From Phascolarctobacterium sp. (GTDB lineage Bacteria; Bacillota; Negativicutes; Acidaminococcales; Acidaminococcaceae): DNA of 10,015 nucleotides. The notes below the pieces were generated by a model, which was not told the origin of the DNA, made no database searches, and was given only the letters and a program-made list of their open reading frames with translations. The translations under genes and the position numbers were made by a program. Every line of letters starts with the position of its first letter. Position 1 is the stretch's first letter. The stretch spans positions 1 through 10,015 of the forward strand of contig JAIHZV010000027.1 in assembly GCA_022718015.1 (NCBI GenBank). Direction: 5' to 3'. Below, piece by piece: positions 1 to 6,881 of this stretch.

Positions 1-1095
1 AATATGGTCAGACCAAGGAAATGCCCCCGAACCCATAACGTTGCCATTTTCATCAATCATAAACTCCGATTTATAAATAAAACGACGTACTACAGATTGA
101 TTCATACCAGAGTTTACAAACCAATTGACATGCTCGCCAAGCTTTTTCTGATGGTTTAACGTAATAATATAACCATTAGTATCCTGATGCATCAGATCGG
201 GATCATCAAAGCTCTTGCTAGCATCCGGAGCATCAGGGAATTTTGTAGCTGATTTATCCAGTGCAAAACGACGCTCTGTACCCATAAGCTTTTGGTCATA
301 GTAGCCACCAAAGAGATTACTTTTCGTAGTTTCGCCTTCATAGCTAACGTTGGCAAACAAATTCTTCTTGCGCTGGCCTGCACCGGAAATAGCTAAGCCG
401 CCATCATCATATTGACCATAAATTCTTACACCAATATTGCGGTCTTTGCCAAAGCGTTGGCTGATATCAAGATATTCGCCATAGTCACCATGCCCGCCAA
501 AGGTCTGCGTATATTTGATGAAATCATCCTCTCCGGCACGTTTCGTATTCAAATAAATCGCACCCGGAGTTGCACCTGAAATTCCGCCTGCCTGAAAAGA
601 CGGCGTCGAACCGTTCAACGTAGCAGCCGGGCCAATCATGGCATCTATGCTGCCTACCGTATTCGTAATCGGTCCGGTAGCCATAATAAAGAAGCCAGGA
701 ATATTATTCACCAAATACGCAGAAGCATTAGTCGCAATACCACGGATAGAAAAGTCTGTTTTAATCGGGGAGGTACCCGTGCGAATTGCAGGCACGTTGG
801 ATAAAACAGTATCCAAATCCTGATTCGGCATCGCCATCTTGCTGACCGTATCTTCGGTAATACTTTGTACAGTAAACGGTGCCTTGATAACCTCGGTTTC
901 ACCTAAAAGACCTACTCTGGAGGAATCGTTGTTAAAGCCACCGGGCAACGGAGTTTTGTGGTTACGGGAGCTTTCAACAATCATCTCATCCAGATTGAAG
1001 GTTTCAATGGTTTCTGCGCTTACAGGAGCTACACTCATACCGAGAATAAGTGAGCACATGATACTGCTTAAAAGCAAATTGTTTTTCTTCGACAT
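1..1095 (-). CDS. TonB-dependent outer-membrane receptor, N-terminal part (runs off left edge)
   Basis: The minus frame is open from an ATG at 1095-1093 to the window edge, giving 365 codons without a stop. A Shine-Dalgarno AAGAGGTG lies about 5-10 nt upstream. Residues 1-27 look like a signal peptide (MSKK, a hydrophobic core, then a VSA|ET cleavage site). A TonB-box-like stretch, NLDEMIVESS, sits at residues 34-43. A plug domain spans roughly 70-185 with the family-typical order APFTVQSI (72-79), LDTVLSNVPAIR (94-105), FSIRGI (115-120) and IGPAATLNG (154-162). Alternating strand-like sequence with aromatic ends follows, the start of the beta barrel. Such receptors import siderophores, haem, corrinoids or other metal chelates across the outer membrane using TonB energy. 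The gene lies 57 nt after the ABC ATPase on the same strand, so it is probably the outer-membrane step of that importer. The barrel end and therefore the ligand class cannot be judged. Confidence 0.9.
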   Translation of the reverse strand, partial: MSKKNNLLLSSIMCSLILGMSVAPVSAETIETFNLDEMIVESSRNHKTPLPGGFNNDSSRVGLLGETEVIKAPFTVQSITEDTVSKMAMPNQDLDTVLSNVPAIRTGTSPIKTDFSIRGIATNASAYLVNNIPGFFIMATGPITNTVGSIDAMIGPAATLNGSTPSFQAGGISGATPGAIYLNTKRAGEDDFIKYTQTFGGHGDYGEYLDISQRFGKDRNIGVRIYGQYDDGGLAISGAGQRKKNLFANVSYEGETTKSNLFGGYYDQKLMGTERRFALDKSATKFPDAPDASKSFDDPDLMHQDTNGYIITLNHQKKLGEHVNWFVNSGMNQSVVRRFIYKSEFMIDENGNVMGSGAFPWSDHI

Positions 1096-1152
1096 TCTGA
1101 TACACCTCTTAATCATCAATTTTTTATTTATGTGTGAGAGTGAAACGACAAG

Positions 1153-1932
1153 CTAATAAGGTATGCAAACTGTTCTGCGCTGCTCCGGCAAGTAGAGCAG
1201 TTTTATTTTCAGCTTATAGATTTCCTCTAACGCCTTCTCCGTCAAAATATCCTGCACCTGTCCAACCTCCAGACCCTGCGGCTTCAAGATAGCCGTTTTT
1301 CCGCCTAGATAAAAAGCCTGGTCAGGCATATGCGTTGTCAAAATAACAGCAATCCCCTTTTGTGAAAGCTTTTGCACCATCTGCAGCACGCGGAATTGAT
1401 TGCCATAGTCAAGATGGTTGGTCGGTTCATCCATAATAACCAGCTGCGGCTGCTGCACTATCGCGCGAGCAATAACAGCCTGCCGCTGCTGACCACCGCT
1501 CAATGTGTTAAACGAACGGTTGCGCAGCTGATAAATCCCTAAATCAGCCAGCACTTCATCAGCCAGCTCATAATCTTCTTTTTTCGGCTTAGCAAACACG
1601 CCTAAATGCGGCGCTCTGCCCATAACTACATAATCACGCACCAAAAAGGAGTAAGCCGTGTTCTGCACCTGCGGCACATAGCCAATCTGCTCTGTAAACT
1701 CCTTAAGGTTGGCATACGGCGTATATTCATCGCCTGCATCCGTAATAAGACGCACGCTGCCCTCCCCTAACGGTTTAAAAAAGCCTATCAGCACGCGCAG
1801 CAGTGTTGTTTTGCCTATGCCGTTGCTGCCTAAAATAGTCATTACCTCACCTTTATCAAGTGTAAAGCTGACATTCTGCCATAGCGGCTCGTCTTTATAA
1901 GCAAATGCTAAATTATTTACGATTAATTTCAT
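1153..1932 (-). CDS. ABC transporter ATP-binding protein (FecE/BtuD-like, metal-chelate or cobalamin type)
   Basis: This 259-residue protein is the cytoplasmic ATPase that powers the inner-membrane importer. All nucleotide-binding motifs are visible and intact: Walker A GSNGIGKT (35-42), Q-loop YVPQ (85-88), signature LSGGQQRQA (144-152), Walker B LVIMDEP (164-170) with D-loop HLD (173-175), and H-loop His201 in TTH. The length and the LSGGQQRQ signature fit the iron-siderophore/haem/B12 importer class. Its ATG overlaps the stop of the permease gene as ATGA (1929-1932), which implies translational coupling. The next gene downstream is the TonB-dependent receptor. The substrate cannot be read from an ATPase. 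Confidence 0.95.
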   Translation of the reverse strand: MKLIVNNLAFAYKDEPLWQNVSFTLDKGEVMTILGSNGIGKTTLLRVLIGFFKPLGEGSVRLITDAGDEYTPYANLKEFTEQIGYVPQVQNTAYSFLVRDYVVMGRAPHLGVFAKPKKEDYELADEVLADLGIYQLRNRSFNTLSGGQQRQAVIARAIVQQPQLVIMDEPTNHLDYGNQFRVLQMVQKLSQKGIAVILTTHMPDQAFYLGGKTAILKPQGLEVGQVQDILTEKALEEIYKLKIKLLYLPEQRRTVCIPY

Positions 1933-2954
1933 GATAACGCCAGCCTTTGTCTTAACAATAGATAGAAATAGAAGGGAGCACCAATCAGACCTGTAAGAAT
2001 ACTCAAGGGAATCTCGGCACTCATCGACGCACGGGAAATAGTGTCTATCGCCAGCAAAAAGAAGGCTCCCAAAACAATGGCCAACGGCAGCAGGCGCTGA
2101 TTATTCGGCCCGACAAGCATACGTGAAAAATGCGGAATAACAAGGCCTACCCAGCCAATCGTGCCGCTAATGCATACGGAGCAGGCTGTAAGAACCGTCG
2201 CACACAAAATAATCGCATAGCGCAGCCAGCCGGCATCTCGTCCCAGCATATGCACCTCTTCATCCGAAAGCGTCAGGATATTCATGCGCCAACGAATCAC
2301 CAGCATGAACAAAAGACAGAGCACAATCGGCACGCCGCTGGAAAAAATATTCGCCCACGTCACGCTAACCAACGAGCCAAGCTGCCAATAGGTGATTTCC
2401 GGCAGCTGCGTTTCGCTATCTGCAAGATATTTGATAATGCCTAAAAAAGCATTCATCAAGCCTGAAACAATCAGGCCGGAAAGCACCAGCATGACTATCG
2501 AATTTTTACCGATAATACGCGGAATAAGCACTGCGCAGCCCACGGCAAGCAGACCGCCGCCAAAAGCTCCAATCTGGATAAAGGTACTGCCTAAGCCCAA
2601 CAAGATACAAAGCGATGCACCCACGCAGGCACCAGAGGATACACCAAGCATATCCGGCGCTACAAGCGGGTTTTTAAAGACACTTTGATAAGCAGCGCCG
2701 GAAAGCGATAAGGCAGAGCCTATCAAAATGGCTGCCAGCACACGCGGCAGACGCAGTGTATAAATAACGCTCGCCGCCTGATCACTCCAGCTTTGCTCTA
2801 CAGGCACAATGTAGGAGCACAAAATTTTAAAGACGTCCATTGGCGCAATATAAAGACGTCCCATGCCAAGGCTCACTACCACCATTAGCAGCAGCAACAT
2901 GCAGAAAATAAGCATGATTACTGCATAATTTGATTTATCTGCTTCTATCTGCAT
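1929..2954 (-). CDS. FecCD-family ABC transporter permease
   Basis: This 341-residue, very hydrophobic protein is the inner-membrane channel of the importer and probably works as a homodimer with two copies of the ATPase. A membrane segment begins near residues 11-30. The FecCD core is clear: TLRLPRVLAAILIGSALSLS (66-85) followed by GAAYQSVFKNPLVAPDMLG (86-104). The cytoplasmic coupling-helix region GWVGLVIPHFSRMLVG is at 267-282, and the C-terminal IPLSILTGLIGAPFYFYLL is at 315-333. Length is normal for the family. The start overlaps the stop of the substrate-binding gene by one base (TAATG at 2952-2956), and its end overlaps the ATPase start by four bases. This places it firmly in one operon with both. 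Confidence 0.95.
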   Translation of the reverse strand: MQIEADKSNYAVIMLIFCMLLLLMVVVSLGMGRLYIAPMDVFKILCSYIVPVEQSWSDQAASVIYTLRLPRVLAAILIGSALSLSGAAYQSVFKNPLVAPDMLGVSSGACVGASLCILLGLGSTFIQIGAFGGGLLAVGCAVLIPRIIGKNSIVMLVLSGLIVSGLMNAFLGIIKYLADSETQLPEITYWQLGSLVSVTWANIFSSGVPIVLCLLFMLVIRWRMNILTLSDEEVHMLGRDAGWLRYAIILCATVLTACSVCISGTIGWVGLVIPHFSRMLVGPNNQRLLPLAIVLGAFFLLAIDTISRASMSAEIPLSILTGLIGAPFYFYLLLRQRLALS

Positions 2955-4060
2955 TAGAATAACGGCTTACTGTTCTTATTAGCTTCATCAGCAAAAATTT
3001 GCGCCATATCTGCTTCTGAAATTTTGTAGTGCATGTAATCCTCATAGAATTTTTTAGCATCAGCACGCACATCAAGCTCCTTGAACAGCTCAGGCTGCAG
3101 AACATGCGCCAGCCATTCCATCATAAGCGGTGTTTCTACGCCCGGAGCATCCCAGCGGTAAATGCCCATCGGCACCTTATACACGCGCTTCTCCTGTACT
3201 GCTTTGACCGCGCTCCAGTCCTGACCGGCAATTTTATTATTATACAAATCGTCAGGTACAAATTTATCAAAGTTGCTCAGCAAAATAATATCCGGATTCT
3301 GTTTATATACCTCTTCCATAGCAATAGTCTGCTCTCTACCGCCATTTACCTGCCCATATGGGTTCTCTCCACCGCCGATACGAATAGCCTCATGCATAAA
3401 GTTATCATTGCCCTGCAAACGCAGCTTGGAATTACGCAAAAACAAAACAATTGGCTTATCTGTTTTTTCCCAAGCTTTTTTAGCTAAAATTTTTTCAGTA
3501 GTTATATCGTAATATTGGTTAATCTTTTTAGCACGTTCTTCTTTGCCCAAAAGCTTACCAACAATTAAAAAGCTTTTCTTAAGGTTTTCCACTGTATCAT
3601 TGTAAATCAGTAATGTCGGAATCCCAACCTTGGTCAGTTTATCCGCTTCTTTATCCTGATATTGCCACAAAATCGCAGTATCTACACCAGCCTGCGCTGC
3701 ACTTTCGATGTTAACGGAAAAATTCTGCGCAATAATTTTAGTATCTAACTGCGCGAAATGCTTATCCTTCGTTTCTAAGAACTTGCCTGTATAGGCTGAC
3801 ATAGCTCCAGGATGAATTGCTGCTAAACGCTCAGAGCTGCCATCAATGGCATAAATAACACTAGCCCAAGGGATAGGCACAACCGCCAGACGCTTAACAT
3901 CCTGCGGTACACTTACCTCTCTGCCCTTTAAATCTGTTACTATTTTTGTTGCCTGCTTATTAGCCACTTTCTTATCTGCATCATTACCGCAGCCTGCCAG
4001 CATACCGGCAAGAGCCAAAGCTGCCAGCGTAGCAGCAGTCAATTTTTTCCAGTTTTTCAT
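2954..4060 (-). CDS. Periplasmic substrate-binding lipoprotein of the FecBCD-type importer
   Basis: I place the start at the ATG at 4060-4058, giving 368 residues. It is preceded by AAAGGAG with about 8 nt spacing, and it opens a proper lipoprotein signal peptide (MKNWKK, hydrophobic core, lipobox LAGC with Cys24). The frame stays open further upstream to a TTG at 4099, but that would put 13 polar residues ahead of the signal. The mature protein has the class III binding-protein layout: VTDLKGREVSVP (41-52), a first lobe, a long linker helix, then a second lobe. YRWDAPGVETPLMMEWLA at 301-318 is a conspicuous C-terminal motif. The family binds ferric siderophores, haem, cobalamin or other metal chelates and hands them to a FecCD permease, here encoded immediately downstream. 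The exact ligand is not evident. Confidence 0.92.
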   Translation of the reverse strand: MKNWKKLTAATLAALALAGMLAGCGNDADKKVANKQATKIVTDLKGREVSVPQDVKRLAVVPIPWASVIYAIDGSSERLAAIHPGAMSAYTGKFLETKDKHFAQLDTKIIAQNFSVNIESAAQAGVDTAILWQYQDKEADKLTKVGIPTLLIYNDTVENLKKSFLIVGKLLGKEERAKKINQYYDITTEKILAKKAWEKTDKPIVLFLRNSKLRLQGNDNFMHEAIRIGGGENPYGQVNGGREQTIAMEEVYKQNPDIILLSNFDKFVPDDLYNNKIAGQDWSAVKAVQEKRVYKVPMGIYRWDAPGVETPLMMEWLAHVLQPELFKELDVRADAKKFYEDYMHYKISEADMAQIFADEANKNSKPLF

Positions 4061-4102
4061 AAAAAAAGCTCCTTTCGCTTCACATAAACTCATAATCAAA
4101 AT

Positions 4103-5743
4103 TTATTGCACAAGCAGCTTAAGCTGCTCAGCTATATTCTTGCCTAAAACCCCGCTGCCGGCAGTACAAGCACTGCGGCCGGAAATAACACCCCAGGGCA
4201 GCGGTATATGCTGCTTCGTTTCTGCTCCGACAGAGCGCACGACTTTTGCTAGCATCGTATCGGCAAATACGATATCTGCATCCTCCCACAAATCCTGCAA
4301 GGCTGTCAGGCTATCCACTATAATCAGCCACTTATCAGCGCCCGGAGCATTACGATATAATTTTCTGCTGGCAACGCCAGTACACAGAGTTGCCAACTGG
4401 ATATGCTGAAAGCCTTCATGCCAAAGCGCATGTGCTACGCCCATCGTCTGCATGGGATCACCGATAACTAGCAGCTTACGCTTATCTTTTTCCTGCAAGC
4501 TATAATTATGAATGCACAGCTGACGTATCTCATTATTTTCCGTCTGGCACAGCTCCTGCACATGCTTCCGCCACATCTTCATAGCGTGCTCACCAACCGG
4601 ACAGGATAGCAGCAGCGGTACAGCATATTTGGCATTCAGCCTTTTCGCAGCCGCAATCCCGGCCGTTGATACTACCCAGCATAAAGCAGGCCTGCCACCA
4701 GCTTTTTCACCAATGAAGCGCGGCTCATATCCTAAGCTTCTAATATAGGCAAAACATTCCTCATACTGCTCTCTTGCGCCACACAGCAGCGGACTATAAC
4801 CTAAAATCAGTATCTCACGCGCAGGCTCGCTATACTGCTCCTCCGCTGCCAAAAGCTCCTGTGCACAGCTTACGCCATACACCGCATCATTAAATCCGTC
4901 CATATTAAAGCTGCGTGTTTTTAAATTATTTTCCATTGAATTTGCCACCCAATTGCCATCAAAGCCAATAAACGCTGCTACAGCAGAGCTGACAAGGTTC
5001 AAAGCTTTATATTGCCCTCCTGCCATAAGCTCCGTGCACTGCTTAACACAATTATCTTCTATGCCAAAAATAAAATCCTGCTTTTTTGTTTCCAGAGCAT
5101 ACACTCCCTGCTTTTGCTCCAGCAAATCTCCGTCACGCAGACAAGCGCGGCAGCCGCTAGGCGCAGCCAACACCTTCGCCTCATCCGTATCAGGCAGAGT
5201 GTCTATCACTCCGGCAACATCTGTAGCTAAAGGCGGCAGCTGGTATAGATTATGGTTTATGCAACCATGTTCCGCAGGCAGCTCAGCCATAAATTCATGC
5301 ACAGGCTTAAAATGTGCTATATCCATTCTTCCCAAAGGCCCGCGAAAGAAGCAGCGCACCATAACGCCAGTTGCTTCAGAAAGAGTGCGCTCCAAATAAT
5401 CAAAGTCTATTCTTATCAGGATATCCAGACAGTTCAAATAGAGCACGACAACCTGCACGCCTTTTACCGCCGCAGCACGCTTGAGAACGCGCGCAAGCTT
5501 TTCTTCAGCAGTCCCCATCGTATAGTCATCAGCCGTCGTCTGACAAAGAATAAGCTGCTGCAGCTTGCCCTGCGCCGCCGCACGAAAATAAAGCTCACGC
5601 AAGCAGGTACCGGACCCGGCAGCAACTATCATTATATCCTTCCGTTGCCACAAAATATCTGATGGTGGTACAGGCATATTTAGTTCAAGTGTTTTTATCT
5701 GCTCCAATGCTTTCACTTCTTTCGTACTATTTTCTACTATCAT
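4103..5743 (-). CDS. Nitrogenase component 1-like oxidoreductase protein (divergent NifD/NifK/NifE/NifN superfamily)
   Basis: This 546-residue protein lacks a signal peptide and is probably cytoplasmic. Family-like signals are GSGTC (43-47), Cys67, DDYTMGTAEEKL (72-83), then NCLDILIRID (104-113), matching the pattern of a GC loop, an E/D-x-x-FGG-x-x-KL motif and C-x(3-5)-IGDD of component 1. The C-terminal half has successive Rossmann-like pieces: EILILGY (310-316), KLLVIGDP (423-430), a WLIIVDS strand (472-478), and VLGKNIAEQL (532-541). A second set of N-terminal motifs occurs at residues 195-262 (PSGC198, DFIFG 223-227, IGFD 259-262), which suggests internal duplication or fusion. True component 1 proteins hold FeS clusters and receive electrons from a NifH-type ATPase; relatives act on tetrapyrroles or small sulfur compounds. 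No NifH partner is visible here. It is the first gene of the uptake operon, 42 nt before the binding-protein start. The ATG has a GGAAGGA about 12 nt upstream, a little far. Superfamily membership is fairly sure, the reaction is unknown. Confidence 0.75.
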   Translation of the reverse strand: MIVENSTKEVKALEQIKTLELNMPVPPSDILWQRKDIMIVAAGSGTCLRELYFRAAAQGKLQQLILCQTTADDYTMGTAEEKLARVLKRAAAVKGVQVVVLYLNCLDILIRIDFDYLERTLSEATGVMVRCFFRGPLGRMDIAHFKPVHEFMAELPAEHGCINHNLYQLPPLATDVAGVIDTLPDTDEAKVLAAPSGCRACLRDGDLLEQKQGVYALETKKQDFIFGIEDNCVKQCTELMAGGQYKALNLVSSAVAAFIGFDGNWVANSMENNLKTRSFNMDGFNDAVYGVSCAQELLAAEEQYSEPAREILILGYSPLLCGAREQYEECFAYIRSLGYEPRFIGEKAGGRPALCWVVSTAGIAAAKRLNAKYAVPLLLSCPVGEHAMKMWRKHVQELCQTENNEIRQLCIHNYSLQEKDKRKLLVIGDPMQTMGVAHALWHEGFQHIQLATLCTGVASRKLYRNAPGADKWLIIVDSLTALQDLWEDADIVFADTMLAKVVRSVGAETKQHIPLPWGVISGRSACTAGSGVLGKNIAEQLKLLVQ

Positions 5744-5784
5744 TTTATCACAGATTCCTTCCTAATAAAAACGAATATTACTAA

Positions 5785-5815
5785 AGCCTTGATTCGATTA
5801 TTTTGAACCAAGGCT
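5785..5815 (-). terminator. Hairpin between LysR-type regulator and uptake operon (terminator or leader/operator element)
   Basis: On the minus strand AGCCTTGGTTC (5815-5805) pairs with GAATCAAGGCT (5795-5785) over 11 bp, one of them a G-U wobble, with a 9-nt loop. The wobble pairs only in minus-strand RNA, so the structure probably acts in that transcript. It is followed by TTTAGTAATATTCGTTTTT, a weak, interrupted T tract. It lies 31 nt after the regulator stop and 42 nt before the nitrogenase-like gene. It may end the regulator transcript, or serve as an attenuator or binding site for the operon. Confidence 0.5.
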
Positions 5816-5846
5816 CTGTAGCTTTGAAAATATTAAACTATAGCTC

Positions 5847-6737
5847 TTATAAATTTTTATATTGCTCCAGCAGCTGAAAAAACAGCTTCAGCGGCGGACT
5901 CAGCCATTTATCCTTGCGATAAGCATATACAGAATGAATGGGCTCAAATTTCTGATCGATAGGAATCTCCACCAATACATCCTTATCTAATTCATCCTGA
6001 ATCGTAAACTTAGGCAAAAAACAGATACCCATATCATTCTTCACCAGATTTTTAATAGTCTGTGTCCCACGAATCTCAATCGTCGGTCCCATCGTAAAGT
6101 TCTTGCTTTTGATGTACTCATCAAATCTTTTACGCACCCTGCCTACCGCTGGCTGGCAAATCCGTGCCAAAGAGCTGAAATCCTGATTCGGCGTAATAAA
6201 ATCGCTATACAGCTTTTTTATTTTCGGTGAAGCAAACATCACGAAATCAAAATCCTTATACGGCATAACCTTTACTGTAGCATCGTCAGCATCAAGAGCA
6301 TAAAAAACGCCTATATCAGTTTTATTTTCCCTTATCGCCCTATACACCGCTGTGCTGGTCATAGAATCAAGATAAATATGCACGCGTGGGGCCTGCTTAC
6401 GAAACTCACGCAAAAGCTTTGGCAAATGAAAGCACAAAAGAGATTCCGGCGCAGCAATGCGAATATCTCCTTGGCATTCCTCGATAACACTGCGAAAGTT
6501 TTTCATATTATTCACCGATTGGAGCACATTTTCTACGTAAGGAATCAATTCCTGTCCGGCCTTAGTCAAGACCATATGTCTGCCCGCTTTTTCAAAAAGC
6601 TGCACACCTAGCTCCTTTTCCATTTGATTTACATGGAACGTGATTGTTGACTGCGTATAGCATAGTCTTTCTGCCGCCTTGTTAAAGCCGCCCGCCTCGA
6701 CTATCGTGTGAAAGGTGTTGATATAGCGTAAGTCCAT
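5847..6737 (-). CDS. LysR-type transcriptional regulator, next to the uptake operon
   Basis: The chosen start is the ATG at 6737-6735, preceded by TTGGAGGAAAG, which gives 296 residues. An in-frame GTG at 6755 would place the Shine-Dalgarno inside the gene, so I reject it. The N-terminal winged helix-turn-helix is typical: FNKAAERLCYTQSTITFHVN (18-37), then LGVQLFEKAGRHMVLTKAG. The rest is a two-lobe co-inducer-binding domain, beginning with DIRIAAPES and containing a TDIGVFYA stretch. Length is normal for the family. The gene is on the same strand as the nitrogenase-like/uptake operon and 103 nt upstream of it, so control of that operon is the natural guess. Unusually for a regulator, it is not divergent from its presumed target. 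The effector is unknown. Confidence 0.92.
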   Translation of the reverse strand: MDLRYINTFHTIVEAGGFNKAAERLCYTQSTITFHVNQMEKELGVQLFEKAGRHMVLTKAGQELIPYVENVLQSVNNMKNFRSVIEECQGDIRIAAPESLLCFHLPKLLREFRKQAPRVHIYLDSMTSTAVYRAIRENKTDIGVFYALDADDATVKVMPYKDFDFVMFASPKIKKLYSDFITPNQDFSSLARICQPAVGRVRKRFDEYIKSKNFTMGPTIEIRGTQTIKNLVKNDMGICFLPKFTIQDELDKDVLVEIPIDQKFEPIHSVYAYRKDKWLSPPLKLFFQLLEQYKNL

Positions 6738-6806
6738 CTTTCCTCCAAAAAACACTCATATTCATCAAAAATACTCTCGTAATAAGCTTTTTATTGCGTT
6801 ATTTAT

Positions 6807-6835
6807 ATTATACCGTTTTTCACCATATATAACAA
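6807..6835 (-). promoter_or_regulatory. Sigma-70-type promoter of the LysR-type regulator gene
   Basis: On the minus strand TTGTTA (6835-6830) is followed by a 17-nt spacer and a perfect TATAAT (6812-6807). Transcription would begin near 6800, leaving a leader of about 60 nt before the ATG at 6737. The -35 box sits directly beside the hairpin that ends the preceding gene. Confidence 0.75.
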
Positions 6836-6836
6836 C

Positions 6837-6865
6837 AGCAGCTGCCTCACGCCAAGACAGCTGCT
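6837..6865 (-). terminator. Hairpin after the metallo-hydrolase gene, probable terminator
   Basis: On the minus strand GCAGCTGTCT (6864-6855) pairs with AGGCAGCTGC (6847-6838) around a 7-nt loop, 10 bp with one U-G wobble, and one more A-T pair at the base. It is followed by TGTTGTTATAT, a mediocre T-rich tail. It starts 17 nt after the stop codon of the hydrolase, which is where a terminator is expected. The T-run is better on the plus strand (CTTTTTCTC), but no plus-strand gene ends here. Confidence 0.6.
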
Positions 6866-6881
6866 TGCTTTTTCTCTTACT

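Noticed and set aside
839..1156. 105-codon plus-strand open frame over the start of the TonB receptor
   Set aside because: It lies antisense to the receptor signal peptide and plug, which are convincing. No ribosome site supports it.
3029..3487. 152-codon open frame on the plus strand opposite the binding-protein gene
   Set aside because: It is antisense to a clear lipoprotein gene, shows no recognisable domain, and has no convincing ribosome site. It is a by-product of the coding frame opposite.
4061..4099. Upstream TTG start for the binding lipoprotein (13 extra residues)
   Set aside because: It would put acidic and polar residues ahead of a complete lipoprotein signal peptide, whereas the ATG at 4060 has a well-placed AAAGGAG.
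4953..5662. Overlapping plus-strand open frames of 136-148 codons opposite the nitrogenase-like gene
   Set aside because: Composition is shadow-like (Ser/Arg/Ala-rich), frames overlap each other, and no start signals are seen.
5744..5846. Possible promoter of the uptake operon (TTCAAA with TTAGTA or TATAGT elements)
   Set aside because: Several weak -35/-10 combinations can be drawn, none clearly better than chance in this AT-rich interval, so no promoter is annotated.
6738..6755. Upstream GTG start for the LysR-type regulator (six extra residues)
   Set aside because: The GGAGG lies between the GTG and the ATG at 6737 with spacing suited to the ATG, and LysR proteins normally begin a few residues before the first helix as they do with the ATG.
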